NCBI GenBank assembly: GCA_015056495.1 | Contig: SVGC01000012.1 | Span: forward strand, 1-64,000 | DNA length: 64,000 nt | Source: Butyrivibrio sp. | GTDB taxonomy: Bacteria; Bacillota; Clostridia; Lachnospirales; Lachnospiraceae | Reading direction: 5' to 3' | Program-made: the position numbers and the translations under genes | The notes under the pieces: generated by a model | What the model was told of the DNA's origin: nothing | Database searches by the model: none | The model's input: only the letters and a program-made list of their open reading frames with translations | Shown here: piece by piece, positions 7,331 to 15,900 of the stretch | How positions within the stretch are numbered: the stretch's first letter is position 1 | Layout: each line of letters begins with the position of its first letter

Positions 7331-7945
7331 ATGGGAGTATTAGAATCTTTAAGCTCATATGACAAACTGCTAAATACGGAATATCTTATAAAAATAGGCC
7401 GTAAAGGAAAGGCTGGCGTTCTTTGCCTGGTTTTTGACAAGGTTGATTGGTTCCACACGATGGGATTGCATTATCTGAAGGATCTTGAATTCTTAAACGT
7501 ACATGGAGCTCAAACAGAATCTTTATATTATGAAATCATCGCAGGAACCTATGAAAATGTTGACTTTGAAAAATCAATGTATTATACAGATGAAATGGAA
7601 TCAAGGGTAGAGCTTTTCGGACAGCTTGCGGACATAATAGAAAAGCTGGACAACCAAGAGTACAGCTTTTTTGGTTTTAGTAAAAAGAAGTGTCCTTGGA
7701 CAAGTATCAATGCAGATTATCTGATAAACAATCATGAGAAATTTGAAAATCTTATGCTATATAAGAAAAGTGATAATTTGGCAGGTATAATATTTATCAG
7801 TGAAATGTCTATCTTTTCTTCTGAGGCAAGCATGAATGACTACACAGTTGGACAGACACAGTATACAGTTCTTAAGGTTGAAAAACGCGACAAAGTTACA
7901 GGGGCTATGACACCTGTATTTACGCATAGAAACTATAAGGAATAA
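7331..7945 (+). CDS. PBECR4-like nuclease-domain protein
   Basis: The 204-residue protein starts ESLSSYDKLLNTEYLIKIGRKGK and continues LVFDKVDWFHTMGLHYLKDLEFL. This resembles the N-terminal half of the PBECR4 family (phage-Barnase-EndoU-Colicin-RelE-like nuclease), with its G-R-K-G-K strand and F-H-x-x-G-L-x-Y-L helix. That assignment is from memory of the family pattern. The C-terminal half (NLAGIIFISEMSIFSS, QTQYTVLKVEKRDKVTG) would complete the fold, with E and H/K candidates for catalysis. Such proteins are found on phages and mobile elements as toxins or RNA-targeting effectors. It sits directly behind the structured leader with its terminator. Confidence 0.6.
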   Translation: MGVLESLSSYDKLLNTEYLIKIGRKGKAGVLCLVFDKVDWFHTMGLHYLKDLEFLNVHGAQTESLYYEIIAGTYENVDFEKSMYYTDEMESRVELFGQLADIIEKLDNQEYSFFGFSKKKCPWTSINADYLINNHEKFENLMLYKKSDNLAGIIFISEMSIFSSEASMNDYTVGQTQYTVLKVEKRDKVTGAMTPVFTHRNYKE

Positions 7946-7986
7946 AGTAGTTTGAGAACATTTGTTGCATATCAATAACTAGGTTC

Positions 7987-8117
7987 AAAAGTGGGGTCAG
8001 AAAATAAAGTGAGACCGCCAACCTCCTTTCCATCAGTGTTTGCAAGACGCAGGAAAGTTCAATCCCGGTCGCCGGCAGTAAACATTAGAGAATCGTAATT
8101 ATGAGGTTCTCTTTTTT
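7987..8117 (+). repeat. dispersed repeat copy D with tRNA-like 3' end and terminator
   Basis: This is the most complete copy. It starts AAAAGTGGGGTCAGAAA, continues GTGAGACCGCC, and ends with the 26-bp tRNA-like block at 8056-8081. The single strand can fold: GACCG (8012-8016) pairs with CGGTC (8066-8070), and CTTTCC (8026-8031) pairs with GGAAAG (8052-8057), around a 20-base loop. A terminator hairpin follows (AGAGAA at 8087, TTCTCT at 8107, then T to 8117). It separates the nuclease-like gene from the DNA glycosylase gene. Confidence 0.6.
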
Positions 8118-8177
8118 GATGCCATCTTGTACTATTGAAGAGTGTACATACTTGTTAGGATGGGAGAAGATTTAATT

Positions 8178-8651
8178 ATGGTTATACATCCAATTGAACC
8201 AATATATGATAAGAATTCGAAGATTCTTATTCTAGGGAGCTTTCCCTCTGTTAAATCAAGAGAAGAAGGTTTTTTCTATGGACATAAGCAGAATAGATTT
8301 TGGAAGGTTGTTTCTGAAGTATTTGAAGAGGGAGAGCCAGTGACAATTGAGGAGAAGAAAGCTTTTTTGATAAGGAACAAGATTGCATTATGGGATGTGA
8401 TACACTCTTGCGATATTGTAGGATCGTCGGACTCCAGCATCACTAATGTAGTGCCGAACGACTTAAGCCTTATCTTAAACACAGCGGATATTAAGGCAAT
8501 ATATGTCAATGGTAAAACGGCATATAAGTATTATAGAAAGTATACAGAGCCTGTGACTAAAAGACCTGCAATATGCCTTCCTTCGACTAGCCCTGCCAAT
8601 GCCGCATGGAATATGGAAAAGCTTCTGAAAGAGTGGAAGTGCATAAAATGA
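8178..8651 (+). CDS. DNA-deoxyinosine (hypoxanthine) glycosylase, UDG superfamily
   Basis: The 157-residue protein shows the single-domain uracil-DNA-glycosylase fold. Motif A appears as ILILGSFPSVKSREEGFFYGHKQNRFW, where GSFPS binds the base pocket. The second motif appears near the C-terminus as CLPSTSPANAAW, with S-P-A-N in place of the usual H-P-S. This pattern is that of the hypoxanthine-DNA glycosylase family (HDG, family 6). It would excise deaminated adenine in base-excision repair. The ATG at 8178 has GGGAG about 11 bp upstream; in-frame ATGs at 8142 and 8160 are possible. It follows repeat D and precedes the MerR-type promoter. Confidence 0.8.
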   Translation: MVIHPIEPIYDKNSKILILGSFPSVKSREEGFFYGHKQNRFWKVVSEVFEEGEPVTIEEKKAFLIRNKIALWDVIHSCDIVGSSDSSITNVVPNDLSLILNTADIKAIYVNGKTAYKYYRKYTEPVTKRPAICLPSTSPANAAWNMEKLLKEWKCIK

Positions 8652-8663
8652 ATATAAAAAGTA

Positions 8664-8694
8664 TTGACCTTGCCCTTGGGGCAGCCCTTACCAT
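8664..8694 (+). promoter_or_regulatory. MerR-type promoter with 19-bp spacer, upstream of the MerR fusion gene
   Basis: TTGACC (8664-8669), a 19-bp spacer with the perfect dyad TGCCC-TTG-GGGCA, and TACCAT (8689-8694) form a MerR-activated promoter. The GTATTGACCTTGCCCT lead is identical to the promoter at 4721. It lies 85 bp before the MerR-methyltransferase gene, so autoregulation is likely, and the protein would also act on the HIT-Nudix promoter. Confidence 0.75.
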
Positions 8695-8779
8695 TAAGTA
8701 AGCACAGAATGAAATACGTACGTATAAGGTGTTTTACTTAGTTCATAAAATTGTTTTTACCTAAAAGGAGGGCAGCAGT

Positions 8780-9961
8780 ATGAAAGAAAAAATGACATCC
8801 GGAGAAATAGCAAAGCAGGCAGGAGTATCAACGAAGGCGCTTCGTGTTTATGACGAAAAGGGGCTTCTTAAGCCTGTTGGGCTATCTGAAGGAAATTACA
8901 AACTCTATGATAAAAGCTCATTAATTATTCTTGAAAAGATCATTGCACTTAAGCATATAGGATTTAGTCTTGAAGAAATAAAGGAAAGTCTTGAGAATGA
9001 TGATCAGAGTTCCATAAGAGAAATCCTTGAAAAGCAGCTTGAAATGATGAATCAGAAAATATATGAGCTTCAAAAGTCTGCGAAGTGCATCAAATCGGCA
9101 CTGGCAAGATTTGATGAGAATCCGGACTGGGACGATATCGCTGACATCATCAAGAAGATGGAGATGAGTCAGGGTGCGGACGAGAGAAGATGGTACGCTG
9201 AATCCCATGCGGCAGATGGAATTGAGTGGTACGAGAAGATTTTTAATTCTCTATCCTTTGAGGAAAATGATACTGTTCTTGACCTAGGTTGCAGTTATGG
9301 CTTGTTATGGAGAAAGAACTGGGAACGCATTCCTGATAATTTCAATGTGGAAGGCGTAGACATACACGGAAACTGGGCTGATGATCTATATAGGTATCTT
9401 GAAGACAACCGCAAGACACTTCCTGAAGGCTCTGATATTCAGGTGATTTTCAGTAATCTGGAAAAAGATGAGACTTGGGAAAAGATAAGAGAGAAGAAGT
9501 ATTCAAAGATTATAGCGCATTATCTTTTATCTTATCTGCATGATGATGCATTTTTTATCAAGAATGTGGCACAGGTGCTTGCGCCTGGTGGAATGTTTTC
9601 AGTTAATCACTATGGTGAAGCGGTTAAGGAATATGATTTTTGGGAAAAGTGTTTAACTGAAGCGGGACTTGATATTTCTTTTGCTCATAAAAAGAGAGAT
9701 GAGAGAAGGCAGGCAGACGTAGAGTTTGAAGCGCTTTTATCAGAGAATTTCGACAGAGTAGAAAAGATAGCGCTTCCGGGACCACTTGTATTTGATAATG
9801 CAGGTGCTCTTTTTGACAGAGTGCTGAAAAAGTATCCAGAAGGCGGAAAATACCTTGAGGATAACAGGGAGAAAATTGAGAAATATTTTGATAGTGCTTT
9901 GCTTGGTGACGGACCTGTTACTGTGGATATGGACAGTGTGTTCTATCACTGTTTTAAGTGA
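8780..9961 (+). CDS. MerR-family regulator fused to a SAM methyltransferase domain
   Basis: Residues 1-75 are a MerR winged helix-turn-helix: TSGEIAKQAGVSTKALRVYDEKGLL, with the wing ending in LYDKSSL. Residues 75-120 form the antiparallel dimerisation coiled coil (ILEKQLEMMNQKIYELQKS). From about residue 135 comes a class I SAM-dependent methyltransferase: VLDLGCSYGLLWR is motif I, VEGVDIHGNW motif II, and YLHDDAFFIKNVAQVLAPGG the post-core region. A TipA-type regulator carries a ligand-binding domain here, so the methyltransferase may be the sensor, a real enzyme or both. The ATG has AGGAGGGCAG upstream. Autoregulation through the promoter at 8664 is likely. The 3' end converges on the serpin gene. 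Confidence 0.85.
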   Translation: MKEKMTSGEIAKQAGVSTKALRVYDEKGLLKPVGLSEGNYKLYDKSSLIILEKIIALKHIGFSLEEIKESLENDDQSSIREILEKQLEMMNQKIYELQKSAKCIKSALARFDENPDWDDIADIIKKMEMSQGADERRWYAESHAADGIEWYEKIFNSLSFEENDTVLDLGCSYGLLWRKNWERIPDNFNVEGVDIHGNWADDLYRYLEDNRKTLPEGSDIQVIFSNLEKDETWEKIREKKYSKIIAHYLLSYLHDDAFFIKNVAQVLAPGGMFSVNHYGEAVKEYDFWEKCLTEAGLDISFAHKKRDERRQADVEFEALLSENFDRVEKIALPGPLVFDNAGALFDRVLKKYPEGGKYLEDNREKIEKYFDSALLGDGPVTVDMDSVFYHCFK

Positions 9962-9964
9962 CAT

Positions 9965-10036
9965 GTGAGCTAAATGTCAACTACCCATTACCTTTAGGTG
10001 ATGGGTAGCTGACAGGTTAGTAATAGAGCGGCTCAC
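9965..10036. terminator. long nested hairpin between convergent genes
   Basis: TGTCA-CTACCCAT-ACC at 9975-9992 pairs with GGT-ATGGGTAG-TGACA at 9997-10014, and an outer GTGAGC/GCTCAC pair (9965-9970, 10031-10036) encloses it. It lies exactly between the MerR fusion gene and the serpin gene, which point at each other. There is no good T-run on either strand, so it may protect 3' ends as well as slow polymerase. Confidence 0.55.
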
Positions 10037-10039
10037 ATT

Positions 10040-11347
10040 TTACTCAACAAGTTGTCCATAGAAGAGCAGTTCCGGAGAATCACTATTTGTCAGGATCATG
10101 TATTTAAATGGTTCATCCGCAGTAAATTCTTTTACGTCATTTATTTCTTCACAAGCTGTTTCCATCATAATTGCTGTAGCAGCAGCGGCTTCTATTCCAT
10201 CCTCGTCTACTTTGATCTTGGTTTTCTGAATTATATCAGAGATAAAAAATTGTGAATCATCACTCATGAGAGAAAAGTCTGCATCTGATGTAAAGGCTGC
10301 CTCAGCACCGCGGGCTATACAGAAGTCGACTAGCTGACTTTCTGACAGAGAAGTTTCTGTTTCAAACTTTGGAATCGTAACAGCAACTTCTTCATAGGCT
10401 GCTTCAGACATTTTTTCTATCACGTTATCAACATCACCTAAGATAAAGACAGCGTTTATACCGCCTTTCATTGGAAGGATGATAAATTTGCCATTTTCAT
10501 CTTCGTAATATCTGAAAGAATCCTGCAGGTGCATGAAGTCTTTTTTTACGGTATCTCCTGAGAGTGTTTTGAAATCACCTTCCTGTGTGGCGTATTCTTC
10601 AAATGCTGTACCCCAGGCTGTGCGCAGGTACAGAGTATTTACAAGAACAAGATCTGAAGGCGACAGATCACTACTGATGGACGGGATAAGGCCATTAGTA
10701 TTTTCGTTGATCCAGTTATTAATTGCGTCTGTGATCTCGTCTCCTGAGACATTTTCTGCAGCTGCGTTAAAGTTTTGCAATACATATTCTATGTAATCAT
10801 TGGAGAGTTCGCCGCTGAAGCTGGTATTCTTCCAAATAGAGTTTTCCAGAGAGAAGGCACCATCTGGTTCTGAATCGGAATCTGAATAGTATTCGCTGTT
10901 TTCTTTATAATCTTCCTGAGCCTGCTTTAGCCATTCATTATAATTATCAACAGAAGCAGAGACGCTGTTATACCAAATTAACAGTTCGTCCATGCTATTA
11001 AATCCCATTGCCTTTAGCAGTTCATCCTTGGTATCATTATCAGCGCCGGACACAGCAAGTGCCAGAGCTGCTCTTAATGATGTAGGAGATACCATATAGT
11101 TTTTGTCTTCAAAGCCAGTTTGTTCAATAAAATCGATCAGTGAATCGTTAAAGTCCATGCTTGCATCTAAAGCAGGTAATTCAGCAATCTGTGTAGAATT
11201 ATTTGTAGTGCTTTGAACTGGAACGGAGCTTTCTTTGCCTGATGAAGCTGTCTCTGAGCTTACCGGCTTTTCTGAAATTCCACATCCTGTAGTTAAATTT
11301 GTTACAACTAGTAATGATAATATAGTAGATATTATTTTCTTTTTCAT
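10040..11347 (-). CDS. serpin-family lipoprotein (protease inhibitor)
   Basis: The 435-residue precursor has a lipoprotein signal with lipobox LTTGC (Cys22), then a Ser/Thr-rich linker to about residue 60. The remainder is a full serpin: NYMVSPTSLRAALALAVSGAD is the helix-B signature, LVNTLYLRTAWGTAFE the breach strand, and a reactive-centre loop lies near the C-terminus. The hinge reads EDGIEAAAATA, matching inhibitory serpins. Counting 17 residues from the hinge Glu puts P1 at about the Ala of METAC, with Cys at P1'; this is uncertain by one or two residues. It would be anchored on the outer cell surface and trap serine or cysteine proteases. It follows the anti-sigma gene by 17 bp in the ECF operon. 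Confidence 0.9.
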   Translation of the reverse strand: MKKKIISTILSLLVVTNLTTGCGISEKPVSSETASSGKESSVPVQSTTNNSTQIAELPALDASMDFNDSLIDFIEQTGFEDKNYMVSPTSLRAALALAVSGADNDTKDELLKAMGFNSMDELLIWYNSVSASVDNYNEWLKQAQEDYKENSEYYSDSDSEPDGAFSLENSIWKNTSFSGELSNDYIEYVLQNFNAAAENVSGDEITDAINNWINENTNGLIPSISSDLSPSDLVLVNTLYLRTAWGTAFEEYATQEGDFKTLSGDTVKKDFMHLQDSFRYYEDENGKFIILPMKGGINAVFILGDVDNVIEKMSEAAYEEVAVTIPKFETETSLSESQLVDFCIARGAEAAFTSDADFSLMSDDSQFFISDIIQKTKIKVDEDGIEAAAATAIMMETACEEINDVKEFTADEPFKYMILTNSDSPELLFYGQLVE

Positions 11348-11364
11348 ATTGATCTCCCTCTCTA

Positions 11365-11979
11365 TTATTGTTTTATGAATGTTCTCCAGATTCCTTCATC
11401 AGGGTCTACACATACAACCAGAGTATTTTCATCCCAGACAAAGAATTTGGTTTTTGAGGATGCGTTAAAGTTCTGCTGCATATCCTCTGAAGGCTCGCCA
11501 TCAGTGTATGACGTGGTCTTAAGTAAATTATCTTCCAGGATCTCACCAATAAACTCTTCTCCAGAATCTTTGTAAATTGCTCCATCATACATGATCATTG
11601 CAGCGTAGTCAGATTCAGCAGATTCTACCTCGGCTTCTTCAGTAGCGGTTTCTTGCTCAGTTTCTGCCTCAGCTTCTCCAGTAGCAGTTTTTTGCTCAGT
11701 TTCTCCCTCGGCTTCTTCTATAGCAGCTTCTTCTGCGTCTTCTGGAGTTGCACTGAGTGTCGTGATTTCAGAAGTCTCATCTGTAGATTCATAGTAAGGA
11801 GCCTGGTATAGATTCTTAAAGAGTATTCCAGCTACTACAAGCAAGAAAATACTTGCTGCAGCCATGTAGTACCTCTGGAAACGAACTATTTTACTCTTAG
11901 GTGAAACAGCTTTATCAGCATCCTTAATATACTTGGGATCAATGCCACCTATGGCATCTAATAGATCATGTTCGTTCAT
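11365..11979 (-). CDS. membrane-anchored anti-sigma-like protein
   Basis: The 204-residue protein begins with a short acidic cytoplasmic segment (NEHDLLDAIGGIDPKYIKDA). A single transmembrane helix follows at about residues 39-56 (AAASIFLLVVAGILFKNL). Next is a low-complexity Glu/Ala/Thr stretch at about 85-125 with two near-repeats of the form ETEQ-TAT-EAE. The extracytoplasmic C-terminal domain has several aromatic strands (MIMYDGAIYKDSGEEF, TKFFVWDENTLVV). The gene overlaps the ECF sigma gene by 4 bp, the usual arrangement for a sigma factor and its membrane anti-sigma. The role is inferred from context, since no ZAS zinc motif is visible. Confidence 0.7.
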   Translation of the reverse strand: MNEHDLLDAIGGIDPKYIKDADKAVSPKSKIVRFQRYYMAAASIFLLVVAGILFKNLYQAPYYESTDETSEITTLSATPEDAEEAAIEEAEGETEQKTATGEAEAETEQETATEEAEVESAESDYAAMIMYDGAIYKDSGEEFIGEILEDNLLKTTSYTDGEPSEDMQQNFNASSKTKFFVWDENTLVVCVDPDEGIWRTFIKQ

Positions 11980-12536
11980 ATAGTGAATCCTCCCTCGACA
12001 AGATGTTTTTTCAGCTTTTCTCTCAGCCTGAAAAGAGTGGTCTTGACTTTACTCTGTGGAAGAGAGTATTTTGCACATATTTCATTTACGGAATCAAAGT
12101 ACCAGTACCTTCTGACGAAGATGTTTCGTTGTTCTGCTGTGCAGGACTTCAGAAAATTGTTGATAAGATCTGTTAGTTCTTTTGCATCCATTTCCTGTGA
12201 AATATCTTTGACTCCAGGGATACATTCCTGCATTTCGTCAGTAAGTTCGCAGTACAAGGCAGATCTTTTTTGCCTGCCTTCATAACGAAGTCTGTCTATG
12301 GCCAGATGACGGACTATTTTTCCAATAAATGCAAAAAGGTAAGTCCTTGGCTCATTAGGTGGTATCAGGTTCCAGGTCTTGAGATATGCATCATTTTCGC
12401 ATTCCTCAGAAGATTCTATGTCTGATAGCACGTTTTGGGCGATCCGTCTGAGTTTGCTTCCGTATTTCTGAGATGTATGCAGTATAGCTGATTCATCTCT
12501 GACTAAGTAGAGCTCTACAATCTGTGAGTCATCCAT
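11976..12536 (-). CDS. ECF-type RNA polymerase sigma factor
   Basis: The 186-residue product has the two ECF domains. Region 2 is seen as SSEECENDAYLKTWNLIPPNEP and FIGKIVRHLAIDRLRYEGRQKR. Region 4 is RNIFVRRYWYFDSVNEICAKYS with LPQSKVKTTLFRLREKLKKHL, the -35 recognition helix. I start at the ATG at 12536, with GGGAGG about 10 bp upstream; the frame is open to 12614 but that extension is unlike the family. It is the first gene of sigma, anti-sigma-like and serpin. An ECF switch driving a surface protease inhibitor suggests a response to proteolytic or envelope stress. Confidence 0.9.
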   Translation of the reverse strand: MDDSQIVELYLVRDESAILHTSQKYGSKLRRIAQNVLSDIESSEECENDAYLKTWNLIPPNEPRTYLFAFIGKIVRHLAIDRLRYEGRQKRSALYCELTDEMQECIPGVKDISQEMDAKELTDLINNFLKSCTAEQRNIFVRRYWYFDSVNEICAKYSLPQSKVKTTLFRLREKLKKHLVEGGFTI

Positions 12537-12813
12537 GAAGATGATTCCTCCCTTTCTTTTTAAGGCCTTCACTATATATAGCGACATTAATGATAGCATG
12601 GTTACATTTTTCAAAAAATATTTTTATTACAGGTTTACTATACGCCAATTCGCACGATAGAAAGCGTTTTGATAAATAAAAGTCGAAATTGCACAATATT
12701 GAAATGAAAATGAATTGTTGAGAATGTGAATAATTTATAAAATTTACAGGTAAGAAAAAATATTCATTGTCACAAATTAATGAATTTCATGCGTTTATAA
12801 GATTTGTTTGGTT

Positions 12814-12882
12814 AAAATGCAATTATTTTGAGGGGGATAATTGCATTTTATTGCAAAAATGATACAAATGATCGTTTTTGCA
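12814..12882. promoter_or_regulatory. two strong inverted repeats upstream of the giant pectinase gene
   Basis: A perfect 13-bp inverted repeat AAAATGCAATTAT/ATAATTGCATTTT (12814-12826 and 12837-12849) has a 10-base G-rich loop. Just after it, GCAAAAA at about 12853 pairs with TTTTTGC at about 12881. Both lie in the AT-rich 445-bp gap between the divergent sigma and CE12-PL11 genes, within 130 bp of the latter's start. They could be operators or a leader RNA structure. I see nothing else in this gap beyond AT-rich sequence and the ribosome site GGGAGGAGG at 12963. Confidence 0.5.
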
Positions 12883-12981
12883 TAGAAAATAAATCGTCAA
12901 AAGAAAAAGCGTAGTAGAATGGACTACTGGCTGGGGCGTGAAAGACAAATATGTGACGCAATGGGAGGAGGAAATAACATA

Positions 12982-15900
12982 ATGGGGAAATATCGCAACA
13001 GCGATGATTTTCGCAGCATCGTAAGAGGCAGCAGAAAATCAGGCAAGCGACATAATATTGTTCTTAGAACAGTTACGTTTGCCACAAGTATTTCCATGAC
13101 GCTTTCAAGCGTCTTTGTCGGCCCATCTGTTACAGCGTATGCAACATCAACAGATGAAGCTTCTTTAGAAGAGACAAGTATTGTTTCTTCAAGTTCTGCA
13201 AGTACCGAAACTACAAATAATGCCACAGAAGGCACATCAGACAGCGCAGCATCAGGAGCTGCCAATGAATCATCCACTGGTTCTTCAATAGAAGAAACTA
13301 CTGAGAACAATTCATCCAGTTCAAACGCAGGATCAGTTGAAAATTCTGCGGATGCTTCAAATTCAGGAAGCTCTGATTCTTCAGATGCAGCAAGCTCAGC
13401 TAGTTCTGATGAGAGTGCAGATGCGGCAAGTTCAGCTTCTTCAGCAGATGCTGAACAGCTTCTTAAGGCATCTCTTTTTGCTACAGAGTCAAAAGACATG
13501 GCTATTGAGCAGGGAGAAGATGGCTATGAGAACTTTACTGAAGACACAGTTATAGCTGATTTCAAATTTGGTACTGACAATGATGTTACTTCAGAGTCAG
13601 TATACTCAGAGGAAAAAGGCTATGGATTTAGCGATGTTGACTATAATACTGATCCTGTAGGATGGGTAAGCAGCGTATATTATCCACGTGTAGCCAATGT
13701 CACAAGTGCAAGCGCAAGCAATGTATCAGATGAAAGCTCATATGTAGCTGTTAAGAGTAAGGTATGGACAGAAACAGAGTCATCAGGATATGGCGTTTAT
13801 ACTTATGAAAATACATCAACATTTGATGTAGATCTGTATAATGCGGATTATCAGGTTGAAGTAACTCTTACTAACCCGACAAGTTCAGATTATACAGCGT
13901 ATCTTGAATCAGAAGACATTACACAGGCTTCTGGTATCACAGTTTCAGCAGGTTCTTCAGTTACAACAAGCTATGAGACCAACCTTGTTGATGGTCAGCT
14001 CAATTTGAAGTTCCTTGTTGCAAGTTCAGCAACAACAATTTCTGACGCAAGTGAGCAGAATGTATATCTTTCTGAAGTAAAGATCACACGTCTTAAGACA
14101 CAGGATGCTGGTTCCAAGCCAACTATCTTCCTTGCTTCAGATTCAACAGTACAGACATATGATGATTACTATGACCCACAGACAGGTTGGGGCGAACTCC
14201 TTAGTGAGTGGTTTGGAGAGGCAGTAGAAGAGCGTGAAGCTGATAACTGCGATTACTCTCAGGCTCAGGTTTATGAAGCAGAAAATGTTATAGTTGAAAA
14301 CCGTGCAATCGGTGGTCGTTCATCCAGCAGTTTCATTGCTGAAGGTAAACTTGAAGATCTTCTTGAAGATATCAAGCCTGGTGACTACCTCTTTATCCAG
14401 TGGGGTCACAATGATGCTACATATTCAAGACCTAACCGTTATGTAGCAAGCAGTGACTTTGGCAAATATATCATGCAGTATGTTGAAGCAGCATATCAGA
14501 GAGGTGCAACACCTGTACTGGTTACTCCTGTTTCAAGATATAGCTATACAACCAATGAAGATGGAACAGTTACATGGAAGAGTGATTTTGAGGCTTACCG
14601 TCAGGTAATGATCTCACTTGCTTCTGAATATGATCTTCCACTTATTGATCTGACAACACGTTCAGGAGATATATGTGAAGACTTTGGTGCTACAGGCGCT
14701 GAATCACTTTTCTTACATGTTGCAGCAGGCGAATATACGGGTGCCTATGCAGGGGGAGCAACAGATAACACACATCTTCAGTGGTATGGTGCATACAAGT
14801 TTTCACAGGCAGTAGCTCAGGGAATTCTTGATTTTGCTGACAGAGCAGAAAATGAATATGCCCTTAGCTTCAATGATCAGCTGGATTCTCTTGCTTCATT
14901 AGTTGTTATGAAGACAGCTACAGAGGCTCCTGCAAAGATTGAAAATCTTGAGACAACAAGTGTAGGTGCTACAAGTATTGCACTTGCATGGGATGGCGTT
15001 GATGCAGCTGAGATGTACTACATTTATCGTCAGGAACTTGAAGATGGACAGACTGTAGCAGATGTTGATTTTACAGATGCTACTAAGTATTCTGTTTCAA
15101 CTAAGCCTTACTATTCAGATGCAGGATGTAATTCAGGAATTACATATGCATATGCAGTAGCAGGCTGGAACAGCTATGGTGTAGGTGAGTTATCAGACAT
15201 AATCACAGTTTCAACAAAAGAGGCTGGACTTAAGTTTGACTTTAACTACAACAGTTCCAAGACAATGGATGGTTGGACAGGCGTAAATCAGAACCAGACC
15301 TATGATGCTACACTGGGTTATGGATGGATCACAGCTCCAAATAATGGTCGTGATCGTTCTGGAAATGGTAATGCAGATTCATCAGCTATGGCAGATGACT
15401 TCAACCTTGGTTCTGGAGAATTTGCAGTAGATCTTCCAAATGGTTCATATGAAGTAACAATTTATGCATGTGACCTCCTTTCAGGAACAAGTACTATCAA
15501 GGTATCATACACAGCAGAGGGAACTTCATTTGGTTCTATTGCAACCAAGCAGGCTCTTGGAAGCTGCACAGGTACAGTATCTGTAACAGATGGACAGCTC
15601 AATATCGTAGTTGGCGGAAGCAACTGCTATATCAATGGTCTTACTATCACAAGCCTTCTTACAGCTCCATCCAACCTTACTATTACAGAGCTTACTTTTG
15701 ATGGTACCAAGGCTAACTTCCTTCTTTCATTTGGAACAGTTGATGATGCAGTAAGCTATACTGTATATCAGAAAGCAGAGAGTGATACAGATTACAGCGT
15801 TGCTAAGACATTCACAGCTCAGGAACTTATTGATTCTGAACTTGATTGCAGAGCAATGATCGCAGATCTGGGTGAGACATACAGTTACTACATGACATGT

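Noticed and set aside
2833-8117. Integron attC array
   Set aside because: The cargo resembles integron cassettes, but the repeats have no GTTRRRY/RYYYAAC core pair and no integrase gene is visible.
12924-13499. 191-codon minus-strand ORF opposite the pectinase signal region
   Set aside because: Its Ser/Glu/Ala-rich product is the mirror of the Ser-rich linker; the plus strand has signal peptide, ribosome site and domains.
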